From Microcoleus vaginatus_C (lineage in GTDB: Bacteria; Cyanobacteriota; Cyanobacteriia; Cyanobacteriales; Microcoleaceae), in NCBI GenBank assembly GCA_040004035.1, contig JAMPLN010000001.1: a DNA stretch of 64,000 nt. One strand, written 5' to 3'. The position numbers and the translations under genes are program-made. Positions 9,711 through 15,839 of the stretch are shown here, piece by piece (position 1 is the first letter of the stretch; every line of letters starts with the position of its first letter). The notes below the pieces were generated by a model that was not told the DNA's origin, did no database searches, and saw only the letters and a program-made list of their open reading frames with translations.

Positions 9711-10841
9711 TTACGATATACTATTGAATAGGGCTTGTTTAAATTCCGCTGCACTTTTATAATAAATTTCAGGATTGTCAATTAAAGCGCGATCGATAAC
9801 GGTGGCTAGCGGTTGAGGAATTGCAGATGTGCGATCGCACACAGGAACCGCATCATTTTGTAAAACCGCCAAAAACGGGTCTTGCTCCTGCAAATTTCGC
9901 GGGGAATATCCCGTTATCATCACATACAAACAAGCCGCCGCCGCCCAAACATCAACATCCGGTTGCGCGTACTTATAATTTACTACCTGCTGTCGCGGCA
10001 TAAAATACGGCGTGCCCACAACATTACCAGTCATCGTTTGGCCGCTTAAACCCGCTTGGTCAAAAGCCTTTGCTAACCCATAATCCCCAATTTTGGCAAC
10101 TTGTTTCCCACCCACATTCGCCAGAAAAATATTCCCCGGTTTCAAATCCCGGTGAATCAAGCCCCGTCCTTTTGCAAAACTACCATCAGCCAATCTGACA
10201 TTGGGAATTTCTGCATTATGGATGTAAGTCAAACCTTCTAAAACTTGCAAAATAATAGCCACAGCCTCACCAATCGGCAAAGTGCTGAAACCGCGTTTTT
10301 CCATCAAATCCACAACACTGCCGCCGTCGCAGTATTCCATTGTGAAAAAGAAAGTTTCATCAGCATAACCAAACTCTTTTAATCCTACCACATTGGGATG
10401 TTTTAAAACTTTCATATTTTCAACTTCCCGCAAAAACCAATTAACAGCCCGCTGATTTGCCGCTACTTTTGGCAGCATCACTTTCAGCGCAACTTGTTCG
10501 TTAGTCCGCTTGTGGCGCGCCAAATAAACTAAACTAAAACCTCCCCTACCCAATTCTTTGAGCAAAACGTAATCGCCGAGAACTCCGATATTGCTTTCAT
10601 TCGCCACAGCTTTCAACAGAAAAGCTTTGAGCATTTCCCACAGATTCGCTTGATTTGAGGGAATGACAGGGGGTATTTGATGTTCGGCAGTTTTGACAAT
10701 TTCCGGGTCAAGGGCAACGCCAACTCGAAAAGAAGTATGGCTGAGTGTAAATTCATCTCCCCCTTGCAAGTCGTATTCTGGGAATTGAATCGGTACGCAG
10801 CAAAACGCAGCGCTCGCAATCGCAGGGGTTTTCGATTGCAA
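9711..10841 (-). CDS. Serine/threonine protein kinase with truncated FHA remnant
   Basis: Hanks-type kinase, 376 aa, cytoplasmic, with no membrane helix. Kinase domain about 90-372: Gly-loop 'LGRGGFSLV' (97-105), Lys120, catalytic 'HRDLKPGN' (230-237), 'DYG' (253-255) in place of DFG, and 'MPRQQ' where most kinases have APE. The DYG and MPRQQ variants match a cyanobacterial kinase group that normally carries an N-terminal FHA domain. Here only what looks like the last strand of an FHA domain survives ('PEYDLQGGDEFTL...FRVGV', 21-42). The first ~18 residues are encoded by a palindrome. The kinase domain itself looks intact. It starts 23 bases after the stop of the gene upstream. Confidence 0.88.
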   Translation of the reverse strand: MQSKTPAIASAAFCCVPIQFPEYDLQGGDEFTLSHTSFRVGVALDPEIVKTAEHQIPPVIPSNQANLWEMLKAFLLKAVANESNIGVLGDYVLLKELGRGGFSLVYLARHKRTNEQVALKVMLPKVAANQRAVNWFLREVENMKVLKHPNVVGLKEFGYADETFFFTMEYCDGGSVVDLMEKRGFSTLPIGEAVAIILQVLEGLTYIHNAEIPNVRLADGSFAKGRGLIHRDLKPGNIFLANVGGKQVAKIGDYGLAKAFDQAGLSGQTMTGNVVGTPYFMPRQQVVNYKYAQPDVDVWAAAACLYVMITGYSPRNLQEQDPFLAVLQNDAVPVCDRTSAIPQPLATVIDRALIDNPEIYYKSAAEFKQALFNSIS

Positions 10842-10858
10842 ACGCTGCGTTTGCTGCG
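10796..10858. repeat. Palindrome spanning the kinase start
   Basis: The left arm (10796-10822) and right arm (10833-10858) are near-perfect inverted copies built on 'CGCAGCAAAC GCAGCG' and 'CAATCG', separated by about 10 bases. The palindrome encodes the first residues of the kinase and fills the space up to the upstream gene, exactly where the FHA domain is cut off. Confidence 0.75.
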
Positions 10859-10864
10859 ATGACT

Positions 10865-11125
10865 TTAAGGTGAATTTTGCTCCTCGGTACTGGGGGGTTT
10901 TTGACCAATTCCCAATTGCTTCTTAGAGGATTTTAAGTCTTTCCAAAGCATCTTAATATCTTTATAGGCTTTCTCAGCGCTAATTTTCCCCCCAGTTTCC
11001 AGCGAGCAAATATAAGTTATTTTTTGAGCAAACTCCTGCAAGTTGGCATTAAACGCCAAGTTTTCTGGCGTGAAATCACCGTAGTAGCGATTGCGAGGAT
11101 GTAAAAAATCTTCCCGCTCTTTCAT
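10865..11125 (-). CDS. Small conserved cyanobacterial protein (DUF7219-like)
   Basis: An 86-aa protein beginning 'MKEREDFLHPRNRYYGDF' and containing 'NANLQEFAQKITYICSLETGGK'. It resembles a short cyanobacteria-specific family that databases have sometimes mislabelled as an isopropylmalate/homocitrate synthase, but it has no catalytic domain of that kind. It is highly charged, has no signal peptide or membrane helix, and is predicted largely alpha-helical. It lies 23 bp before the kinase in the same direction, so the two are probably co-transcribed. The function is unknown. The family name is from memory. Confidence 0.75.
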   Translation of the reverse strand: MKEREDFLHPRNRYYGDFTPENLAFNANLQEFAQKITYICSLETGGKISAEKAYKDIKMLWKDLKSSKKQLGIGQKPPSTEEQNSP

Positions 11126-11340
11126 TGCCCCCTCCTAATTAAACTTTTGGTATTCAACTTTTGGTTCGGTCTCTGTTTTTAATAGCACTATTGGTACTCA
11201 GTATCGCGGCGCTAACTTGCTTCTATTGTATTGCGTAAGTAGCAGTTGTGCTTTTTCGCTCTGTATTTAGTCTATTAATGCAGTCTTAACCTTAAGTTAG
11301 CTTTATTTTAACTTTTCTTTAACCTAAAAGCAAAAGAATT

Positions 11341-11365
11341 GGGAGATGCGCTTTTGGCATCTCCC
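11341..11365 (-). terminator. Intrinsic terminator downstream of smtA
   Basis: Nine-bp stem 'GGGAGATGC / GCATCTCCC' with a 7-base loop. Read on the minus strand it is followed by a T-rich tail ('AATTCTTTTGCTTTT'). It lies 48 bp after the metallothionein stop codon. Confidence 0.7.
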
Positions 11366-11413
11366 TTTAGATAGATTTTAAAGTGTTGATTAACCTTTGG
11401 TGAAGGTGGATAT

Positions 11414-11581
11414 TTACTTGTGGCACTCGCAGCCGGTGTGGCCACAGCCTTGGCCGTTGGGGTGGCCGTCAGCGCAGGCACTGGAACAGTATGTTTTGCC
11501 GTCTTTTTCAATGGCTTCGCTGGGGCTGACAACGCACGAACATGAAGGACAGGCACATTTTGTTTGGGTGGCAGTAGTCAT
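11414..11581 (-). CDS. smtA: Class II bacterial metallothionein SmtA
   Basis: A 55-aa metallothionein that binds Zn/Cd in a four-metal cluster. Nine cysteines are at 9, 11, 14, 16, 32, 36, 46, 51, 53 and three histidines at 40, 48, 54. This is the pattern of Synechococcus SmtA apart from a one-residue shift in the last third. Diagnostic strings are 'CACPSCSC', 'YCSSACADGH' and 'GCGHTGCECH'. It is short enough to be missed by ORF finders. Divergently transcribed from the SmtB-like repressor, with the operator palindrome 33 bp upstream of the start. Expected to be induced by excess zinc or cadmium. Confidence 0.95.
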   Translation of the reverse strand: MTTATQTKCACPSCSCVVSPSEAIEKDGKTYCSSACADGHPNGQGCGHTGCECHK

Positions 11582-11614
11582 TTTAGATTTTCCTCGTGGG
11601 TTTGTTTGTCTCTA

Positions 11615-11644
11615 CTAATATCTGAACACATATTCAGATATTAG
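11615..11644. promoter_or_regulatory. SmtB/ZiaR-type operator between smtA and smtB
   Basis: Perfect 12-bp inverted repeat 'CTAATATCTGAA' (11615-11626) and 'TTCAGATATTAG' (11633-11644) with a 6-base centre. It contains the ArsR/SmtB hallmark 'TGAACA..TATTCA'. It sits in the divergent promoter region, where a zinc-released repressor would block both genes. Confidence 0.88.
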
Positions 11645-11726
11645 TCAAGGGAATGTAAAAACTTTGTTACAAAAGGTTGTCGATCGCACTAAAATGAAAA
11701 TGAGAATTAAAATTAGCCGGGAAAAG

Positions 11727-12134
11727 ATGTCACCCAACTCTGCTGTTAATGGAGCGATAAGTCAGCCTCACCAACAAAACGATACACCAATGTGCGATCG
11801 ACCGCACCTAGTTGACAGTGTACGGGCAGGGGACATCCAAACACAAGTTCTCAACACCGCAAAAGCTCAGCGGATGGCTGAGTTTTTCAGTCTTTTGGGA
11901 GATGCGAACCGCCTGCGGCTGCTATCTGTATTGGCAAAACAAGAACTGTGCGTGTGTGACTTGGCTGCGGCGTTGAGTATGAGCGAGTCAGCAGTATCGC
12001 ATCAGTTGCGGGCATTGCGGGCGATGCGGTTGGTAAGTTACCGCAAGGTTGGGAGACAAGTTTTTTATAGTTTACTCGATCGCCACGTTTTTGAACTTTA
12101 CCAAGCAGTCGCCGAACACTTAGACGAAGAATAA
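11727..12134 (+). CDS. smtB: SmtB/ZiaR-like ArsR-family metal-responsive repressor
   Basis: Winged-helix repressor, 135 aa, controlling smtA and itself. The recognition helix region is 'SMSESAVSHQLRALR'. Two metal sites are visible: 'ELCVCDLA' in helix 3 (Cys-x-Cys, as in ZiaR/CadC) and, in helix 5, the Asp-x-His...His-x-x-Glu set in 'DRHVFELYQAVAEHLDEE', the zinc-sensing site of SmtB. An N-terminal 'MCDRPH' could complete the alpha3N site, as in ZiaR. The frame runs back to 11664; the ATG at 11727 follows 'GGGAAAAG' and gives ZiaR-like length. ATG 11790 would remove the rest of the N-terminal arm. The two-site architecture is closer to ZiaR than to classic SmtB. Confidence 0.92.
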   Translation: MSPNSAVNGAISQPHQQNDTPMCDRPHLVDSVRAGDIQTQVLNTAKAQRMAEFFSLLGDANRLRLLSVLAKQELCVCDLAAALSMSESAVSHQLRALRAMRLVSYRKVGRQVFYSLLDRHVFELYQAVAEHLDEE

Positions 12135-12140
12135 TCTTTT

Positions 12141-12175
12141 GGGCATTGGGCATTGGGCATTGGGCATTGGGCATT
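12141..12175. repeat. Five tandem GGGCATT units
   Basis: Five perfect 7-bp repeats directly after the smtB stop codon. Part of the window's family of heptanucleotide repeats. Confidence 0.9.
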
Positions 12176-12269
12176 GATAATGGATTTAAAATTCTGTAGG
12201 GGCGGCTTTTACCAATAATTTCGGCCTAATGCCAATAATCTCGTAAACCCGCCCTCACCAAACTCAATA

Positions 12270-12467
12270 TCAATCTTGGACGGTGTGGCCCGTAGCAACA
12301 ACGGCTTGTTTAATTGACTCTTCAGAAGCTTGAGCCTCAACCGTAACCGTCTTAGCTGCGACATCCACATTGACAGTAGCGTCGGATTCAACAGTTTTGA
12401 TGGCTTTGGTAATTGTATCACCGCAGCCGGAACAGACGATCGAGGGAACGTTAAGTAGTATTGCCAT
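12270..12467 (-). CDS. Atx1-like copper chaperone (HMA domain)
   Basis: A 65-aa heavy-metal-associated domain protein. The metal loop is Cys12-Ser-Gly-Cys15 in 'VPSIVCSGCGDTITKAI'. His61 in the C-terminal loop ('ATGHTVQD') is at the position known from Synechocystis Atx1 to take part in copper binding. The fold length (65 aa) matches a stand-alone chaperone that delivers copper to P-type ATPases. It lies next to, and converges with, the smt locus, forming a small metal-homeostasis cluster. No ATPase gene is nearby. Confidence 0.88.
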   Translation of the reverse strand: MAILLNVPSIVCSGCGDTITKAIKTVESDATVNVDVAAKTVTVEAQASEESIKQAVVATGHTVQD

Positions 12468-12580
12468 AATTGAGCAAATTTTCGTAGATGACAGTATTAT
12501 TTTTTATTGTAATCTAAATTCGTGAAAGACGCGCTTTTCCCGATTTCGGCTGGGGTTTAAGCCCTGCCTCAAAGCTCAAT

Positions 12581-12726
12581 TCGGTTAAAACTGATATGTT
12601 GCACCATTCTCAATTAACCTTTTATGAACAGGCTTTCCGGCCTGTTCCACAAAAGATAAATTTTCTTGTGGAACAGGCCGGAAAGCCTGTTGCTGACAAT
12701 GGTGTAAGATATTCAGTTTTAACCGA
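12581..12726. repeat. 146-bp inverted-repeat element (MITE/REP-like)
   Basis: The outer ends are 'TCGGTTAAAACTGA' (12581-12594) and 'TCAGTTTTAACCGA' (12713-12726). The inner arms are 'AACAGGCTTTCCGGCCTGTT' and its complement around a short AT-rich centre. The core word 'ACAGGC..GCCTGTTCCAC' also occurs at 15933 and three times at 36446-36632. It fills the gap between the copper chaperone and aroF. No coding capacity. Confidence 0.8.
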
Positions 12727-12771
12727 CTGTAGAGTTTGACGTTAAAAGTTATACATTATTTCCTACGAATA

Positions 12772-13632
12772 TCACTTCAAACTTAATGCCTGTGAATGTA
12801 AATTAGTATCAGGTATGCACCGCCCAACGGCGGCGGCTACAGCCTGTAAACTTGCAACTAAATCTACCATATCTGCCAAAGAAAGAGCTTGCCGCGCGTC
12901 AGAAACTGATTTTTCGGGTTGCGGGTGACACTCAATAATTAATCCGTCTGCACCGCAAGCAACCGCTGCTTTGGCTAGTGGTGCGACTAATTCTCGCTTG
13001 CCGACGGCGTGAGAAGGGTCTACAATTACTGGCAAATGAGTTAACTGTTTCAGCGCGACGACTGCACCTAAATCTAATACGTTTCGCGTGTAATTGTCGA
13101 AGCTGCGGATGCCTCTTTCGCAGAGAACTACATGAGGATTTCCGTGACTGAGAATGTATTCGGCGGCCATCACAAATTCTTCGATTGTGGCTGATAAGCC
13201 GCGTTTTAGCAGGACTGGTTTTCCGGCTTGACCGATCGCCTTTAGTAACTCGAAGTTTTGCATATTCCGACTGCCTACTTGCAGCATATCAGCATAGGTG
13301 ACAACTGGCTCGATTTGGGCGATCGACATTACCTCTGTCACCACGGGCAAACTGTAACGGCGACTGACATCGGCTAAAATTTCCAGTCCCTCAATTCCCA
13401 TGCCTTGGAAAGCATAGGGAGATGTGCGGGGTTTGTAGACTCCGCCTCGCAAAGCTTGCACTGATGCGGCGGATAGTTGGCGGGCGACTGTTTCCATTTG
13501 TGCGGAACTTTCGACGGTACAGGGGCCGCCGATGATTAATAATTCTTCGCCGCCGACTGAGACTGTTTCTGAGAGTTTGACAATTGTTTGGTGTTCGGGA
13601 TGAGATTTGGTTACGAGTTTGGCTTCTAACAT
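12772..13632 (-). CDS. aroF: 3-deoxy-7-phosphoheptulonate (DAHP) synthase, type I-beta
   Basis: First enzyme of the shikimate pathway: PEP + erythrose 4-phosphate to DAHP. About 286 aa. Family motifs are 'IIGGPCTVES' (start of the barrel), 'RGGVYKPRTSPYAFQG', 'LLKRGLS', 'VIVDPSHAVGKRE' and 'GLIIECHPQPEKS'. The N-terminal part is short, as in the AroF/KDO8P-synthase-like branch, with no chorismate mutase domain. The reading frame continues upstream to 13728, but those 32 codons run through a terminator hairpin. The ATG at 13632 ('MLEAKLVTKSH') is the real start. Expression is almost certainly set by the two attenuators in its 5' leader. Confidence 0.93.
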   Translation of the reverse strand: MLEAKLVTKSHPEHQTIVKLSETVSVGGEELLIIGGPCTVESSAQMETVARQLSAASVQALRGGVYKPRTSPYAFQGMGIEGLEILADVSRRYSLPVVTEVMSIAQIEPVVTYADMLQVGSRNMQNFELLKAIGQAGKPVLLKRGLSATIEEFVMAAEYILSHGNPHVVLCERGIRSFDNYTRNVLDLGAVVALKQLTHLPVIVDPSHAVGKRELVAPLAKAAVACGADGLIIECHPQPEKSVSDARQALSLADMVDLVASLQAVAAAVGRCIPDTNLHSQALSLK

Positions 13633-13676
13633 GAGGGTATTTTCCTGGAAATTTAAGTGGGTGGTTGACAATAAAA

Positions 13677-13705
13677 AACCCGGAACTTTTAAGGAGTTCC
13701 GGGTT
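13677..13705 (-). terminator. Attenuator 2 terminator in the aroF leader
   Basis: On the minus strand 'AACCCGGAACT' (13705-13695) pairs with 'AGTTCCGGGTT' (13687-13677), giving an 11-bp GC-rich stem with a 7-base loop. The sequence 'TTTTATT' follows immediately. It lies 44 bp before the aroF start. Its 5' arm (13705-13692) can instead pair with 13744-13732 ('AGGAGTTCTGGGT', 12 Watson-Crick pairs plus one G-U). That upstream strand overlaps the last codons of leader peptide 2. These are the mutually exclusive terminator and antiterminator of a ribosome-controlled attenuator. Confidence 0.87.
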
Positions 13706-13729
13706 GGTGCGAAAAGACAGCGCGACAAT

Positions 13730-13792
13730 TTACCCAGAACTCCTGTGGGGCCAAAAATAAAAGCTGTAGTACCAGTTACTGAATAATGTCAT
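13730..13792 (-). CDS. Aromatic leader peptide 2 of aroF
   Basis: A 20-residue peptide, MTLFSNWYYSFYFWPHRSSG. Eight residues are aromatic, seven of them packed into residues 7-14 (Trp-Tyr-Tyr-Ser-Phe-Tyr-Phe-Trp). Its last codons (AGG AGT TCT GGG T) are the antiterminator strand of the hairpin at 13677-13705. A ribosome that reaches the stop codon would cover that strand and let the terminator form. One stalled at the Trp/Tyr/Phe codons would leave it free. Its product has no expected role other than being translated. There is no strong Shine-Dalgarno sequence before the ATG; the frame is open upstream, so an earlier start cannot be excluded. Confidence 0.85.
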   Translation of the reverse strand: MTLFSNWYYSFYFWPHRSSG

Positions 13793-13846
13793 TGCTGTTT
13801 TCGCTTGTGCTCGATTGGTTGTTGGGGAAAGAAGTAGAAAAAACAA

Positions 13847-13870
13847 AACCGCAGGTGTTAATCTGCGGTT
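13847..13870 (-). terminator. Attenuator 1 terminator in the aroF leader
   Basis: On the minus strand 'AACCGCAG' (13870-13863) pairs with 'CTGCGGTT' (13854-13847), followed by 'TTTGTTTTTTCT'. Just upstream, 'GTTCGCCCGGA' (13914-13904) pairs perfectly with 'TCCGGGCGAAC' (13878-13868). The second strand of this stem overlaps the terminator's first strand by three bases, so the two compete. A small hairpin (13887-13903) sits inside the upstream stem. Confidence 0.82.
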
Positions 13871-13899
13871 CGCCCGGATGTTCACAGTGAATTGTAAAT

Positions 13900-13956
13900 T
13901 CACTCCGGGCGAACTCTCCAGTACCAAAAATAAAAATTGCTGTGGGCTGTGAACAT
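13900..13956 (-). CDS. Aromatic leader peptide 1 of aroF
   Basis: An 18-residue peptide, MFTAHSNFYFWYWRVRPE. It has seven aromatic residues, six of them consecutive (Phe-Tyr-Phe-Trp-Tyr-Trp, residues 8-13). The codons after this run (GTT CGC CCG GA) are the antiterminator strand 13914-13904, and the stop codon lies next to it. The ATG is about 40 bases after the predicted transcription start. The layout is the same as for leader peptide 2, and both contain 'TTTTATTTTTGG', suggesting that one attenuator is a diverged copy of the other. Confidence 0.86.
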   Translation of the reverse strand: MFTAHSNFYFWYWRVRPE

Positions 13957-14001
13957 AGTTGAAGTGCTGCGATTTGTGGATTAAACACAATACTATTCGA
14001 T

Positions 14002-14030
14002 AACCTACCACAGACTGGTAGGAATGTCAA
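14002..14030 (-). promoter_or_regulatory. Predicted aroF promoter with a palindrome in the spacer
   Basis: On the minus strand TTGACA (14030-14025), a 17-base spacer and TAGGTT (14007-14002) make a sigma-70-type promoter. It would start transcripts near 13995, just before leader peptide 1. The inverted repeat CCTACCA (14004-14010) / TGGTAGG (14016-14022) spans the spacer and the start of the -10 box and could be an operator. The -35 box is perfect; the -10 box is only partly canonical. Confidence 0.65.
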
Positions 14031-14107
14031 GCATTTTTTTGCAAAATGTATGGAAACGGCAATGCCGTTTAACTCGGCGCGGTTGTCGTTTTTTGGGTAT
14101 TACTCGT

Positions 14108-14212
14108 TACTAGGCTCTGCCTGGTAACGCAGAGCCGGAGGCTCTGCCTCGATTTTCAAGAGCGAGGCAGAGCCTCTAGATAGGGGTTCCCAGGCTGAGC
14201 CTGGGAACCAGT
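14108..14212. repeat. Palindromic repeat ('GAGGCAGAGCCTC' family)
   Basis: Nested inverted repeats around 'GGCTCTGCCT', 'GAGGCAGAGCCTCT' and 'GTTCCCAGGCTGAGCCTGGGAAC'-like arms. A related copy lies inside the trmJ coding sequence at 35791-35840. Non-coding dispersed element. Confidence 0.75.
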
Positions 14213-14216
14213 TAAA

Positions 14217-14346
14217 TCATCCAGGATACAAGCCCCCGGATTCATCCGTGGAGAAATAAAAAACGTGTATCCGATAAACAAGCTCCAAACTTATCCGTGG
14301 GGTCAATGCTTCAATTCTTTAATCTAAAATCTAAAATCTAAAATGG
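14217..14346 (-). repeat. About 130-bp dispersed repeat, copy A
   Basis: Closely matches, in inverted orientation, the element at 31884-32022, including 'CAAGCCCCCGGATTCATCCG', 'GTATCCGATAAAC', 'TCCGTGGGGTCAATGCTTCA' and the terminal 'AATCTAAAATCTAAA' run. A shorter related block lies at 59942-60060. There is no open frame worth noting. Confidence 0.8.
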
Positions 14347-14403
14347 ATTGACCGATCGACTATATCGAATAAACGGCATCCTCGAACAAACCGCGAGGGA
14401 CAA

Positions 14404-14619
14404 ATGCTGAGAGATTCAGACAACCCAGAGAAATCTTGGGAGGATTTAGAAGCCGAATTGCTTCCTCACGGTCCTTTTTATGCCCCCGGCGAGACTGAAA
14501 TTGAAAAAGACCTTTATGCTAAGCGACGATGTGCTCAGCAAAAAATGAAGGCTGAAAAACGCCCCGATATGGCAGGCCGCTCTGATTACTACTGCACGGA
14601 GACAAATAATGATGACTAA
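14404..14619 (+). CDS. Hypothetical protein, 71 aa
   Basis: Short acidic and charged protein beginning 'MLRDSDNPEKSWEDLEAELL', with 'HGPFYAPGETEIEKDLYAKRR' as its most distinctive part. No signal peptide, membrane helix or recognised domain. It overlaps the next gene by 11 bp in another frame, which suggests translational coupling and supports its being real. Function unknown. Confidence 0.55.
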   Translation: MLRDSDNPEKSWEDLEAELLPHGPFYAPGETEIEKDLYAKRRCAQQKMKAEKRPDMAGRSDYYCTETNNDD

Positions 14620-15016
14620 CTCGAATTACCGACTCCTACCTGCCAGAGATGAGTATGTCCAAGTTTCTATCTATCTCAATCGGGTGCATTTGGACGGATA
14701 TACGCCCGATCGCGCGATCGCACAATTGATCGAAATGGGTTATGCTCCTATTTTGCAATATCAGTGGAATCCAAAACGAAATGAGTTTGATTTATTTGCT
14801 CTGATTCACGATCGCCCCATCGCCGATTCACTGATGGATAAACAGGCTTGTGATGCTCTCTGGGCTGCTTTTAACGAATCTTCGCTTTACGTGATTGGTT
14901 GCGAGGCGGCGCAAAATCCTAACTGGCTAGCGGCACGCAGCTTTAATGATCCGCGCCGTCACGCTACGCCGGAGGAAATCGAGCCTCTGGAAGCAAATGC
15001 TACGGCCGCTGCTTAA
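14609..15016 (+). CDS. Conserved hypothetical protein, 135 aa
   Basis: A soluble protein starting 'MMTNSNYRLLPARDEYVQVS' with 'YAPILQYQWNPKRNEFDLF' in the middle and an Ala-rich C-terminus. The first two codons are both ATG, so the start may be 14609 or 14612. It overlaps the preceding small gene, so the two probably form one operon. No domain is recognised. Codon usage, with typical GATCG words, looks native. Confidence 0.65.
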   Translation: MMTNSNYRLLPARDEYVQVSIYLNRVHLDGYTPDRAIAQLIEMGYAPILQYQWNPKRNEFDLFALIHDRPIADSLMDKQACDALWAAFNESSLYVIGCEAAQNPNWLAARSFNDPRRHATPEEIEPLEANATAAA

Positions 15017-15074
15017 TATTTTAGTCCTGAGTGCAACTGGTACAAAAAAGGTACGTAGTTGCGCTTAAGCGCTG

Positions 15075-15839
15075 TTAGTCCCAGCCGAAATCTCGATCGC
15101 ACAATTCGGCTAGTCTTTGGTTGTGCGATCGAAAATATGCTTTTAATTGGTCGTATACTGTGTCGCTGATGGGGGGATATTCGCTGGAGTTGTGCTTGCC
15201 GTAGCTTTTTAGTTGGTGGGGCGGTAAGTCTAAAAATTCGAGGACGCTGTTGCAGATTTTTGCTGGGTTGCTATACAAGTCTTCGCTTTTGATGATTGAG
15301 ATTTGTGATTTGGGAAAAAGTTTCATCCAGGCTGGGAGTTGATCTGCGTAAATGCCGCGGGTTAGATAACTGTGGTGTTGGTGTTCGTAACTGTAGTAGG
15401 TTGGGTTGGCTAGGAGTTTTTCTATTTCGCCTTTGAGTCTTTCGGGTTCGGCGGCGATCGCCTCTTCTAATGAGAGTGTTTCGTAGCCTATTTTGATATA
15501 GTAATAATAGTGGGAAATTGCGCGATCTACGGGGTTTCTCAGGAGGGCGATTATTTTAACTTTGGGACATAAATCATAAATTCGCTGGGGAACTTGGGGG
15601 TGAAAGATGTAGTAGGGGCTGGCTTCTCCGGTTAGTAGGTTTTCGGCTGTTGGGGGCTGGGGAAATTGGGAACAGTACCACTCCCAGGTTTTATCGAAGT
15701 TTAAGTCGAAGTAATGAATTTCTTTTTGGGTGGCGGGGGCGATTTGGGGATGTTGGATTAGGTAATTGTACAGAGATGTTGTGCCGCCTTTTTGGGCTCC
15801 GATGATGATGAAATCGGGGGGTTTGGGAGTTTGTTTCAT
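15075..15839 (-). CDS. Sulfotransferase (PAPS-dependent, NDST-like)
   Basis: A 254-aa sulfotransferase that would move sulfate from PAPS to a carbohydrate or other acceptor. The 5'-phosphosulfate-binding loop is 'IGAQKGGTTSLYNYL' near residues 12-26. The 3'-phosphate site is 'LLRNPVDRAISHYYYYIKIG' near 100-119. 'GEASPYY' between them fits the heparan sulfotransferase-like branch. No membrane helix. It lies just upstream of, and divergent from, the hps genes, so polysaccharide is a reasonable but unproven acceptor. Confidence 0.88.
   Translation of the reverse strand: MKQTPKPPDFIIIGAQKGGTTSLYNYLIQHPQIAPATQKEIHYFDLNFDKTWEWYCSQFPQPPTAENLLTGEASPYYIFHPQVPQRIYDLCPKVKIIALLRNPVDRAISHYYYYIKIGYETLSLEEAIAAEPERLKGEIEKLLANPTYYSYEHQHHSYLTRGIYADQLPAWMKLFPKSQISIIKSEDLYSNPAKICNSVLEFLDLPPHQLKSYGKHNSSEYPPISDTVYDQLKAYFRSHNQRLAELCDRDFGWD

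Noticed and set aside
13633..13728. N-terminal extension of aroF
   Set aside because: These codons consist of the attenuator hairpin and spacer; conserved DAHP synthase sequence starts after the ATG at 13632.
13730..14011. A 93-aa protein from 14011
   Set aside because: It would run through both the first attenuator and terminator. Only its last 20 codons make sense, as leader peptide 2.
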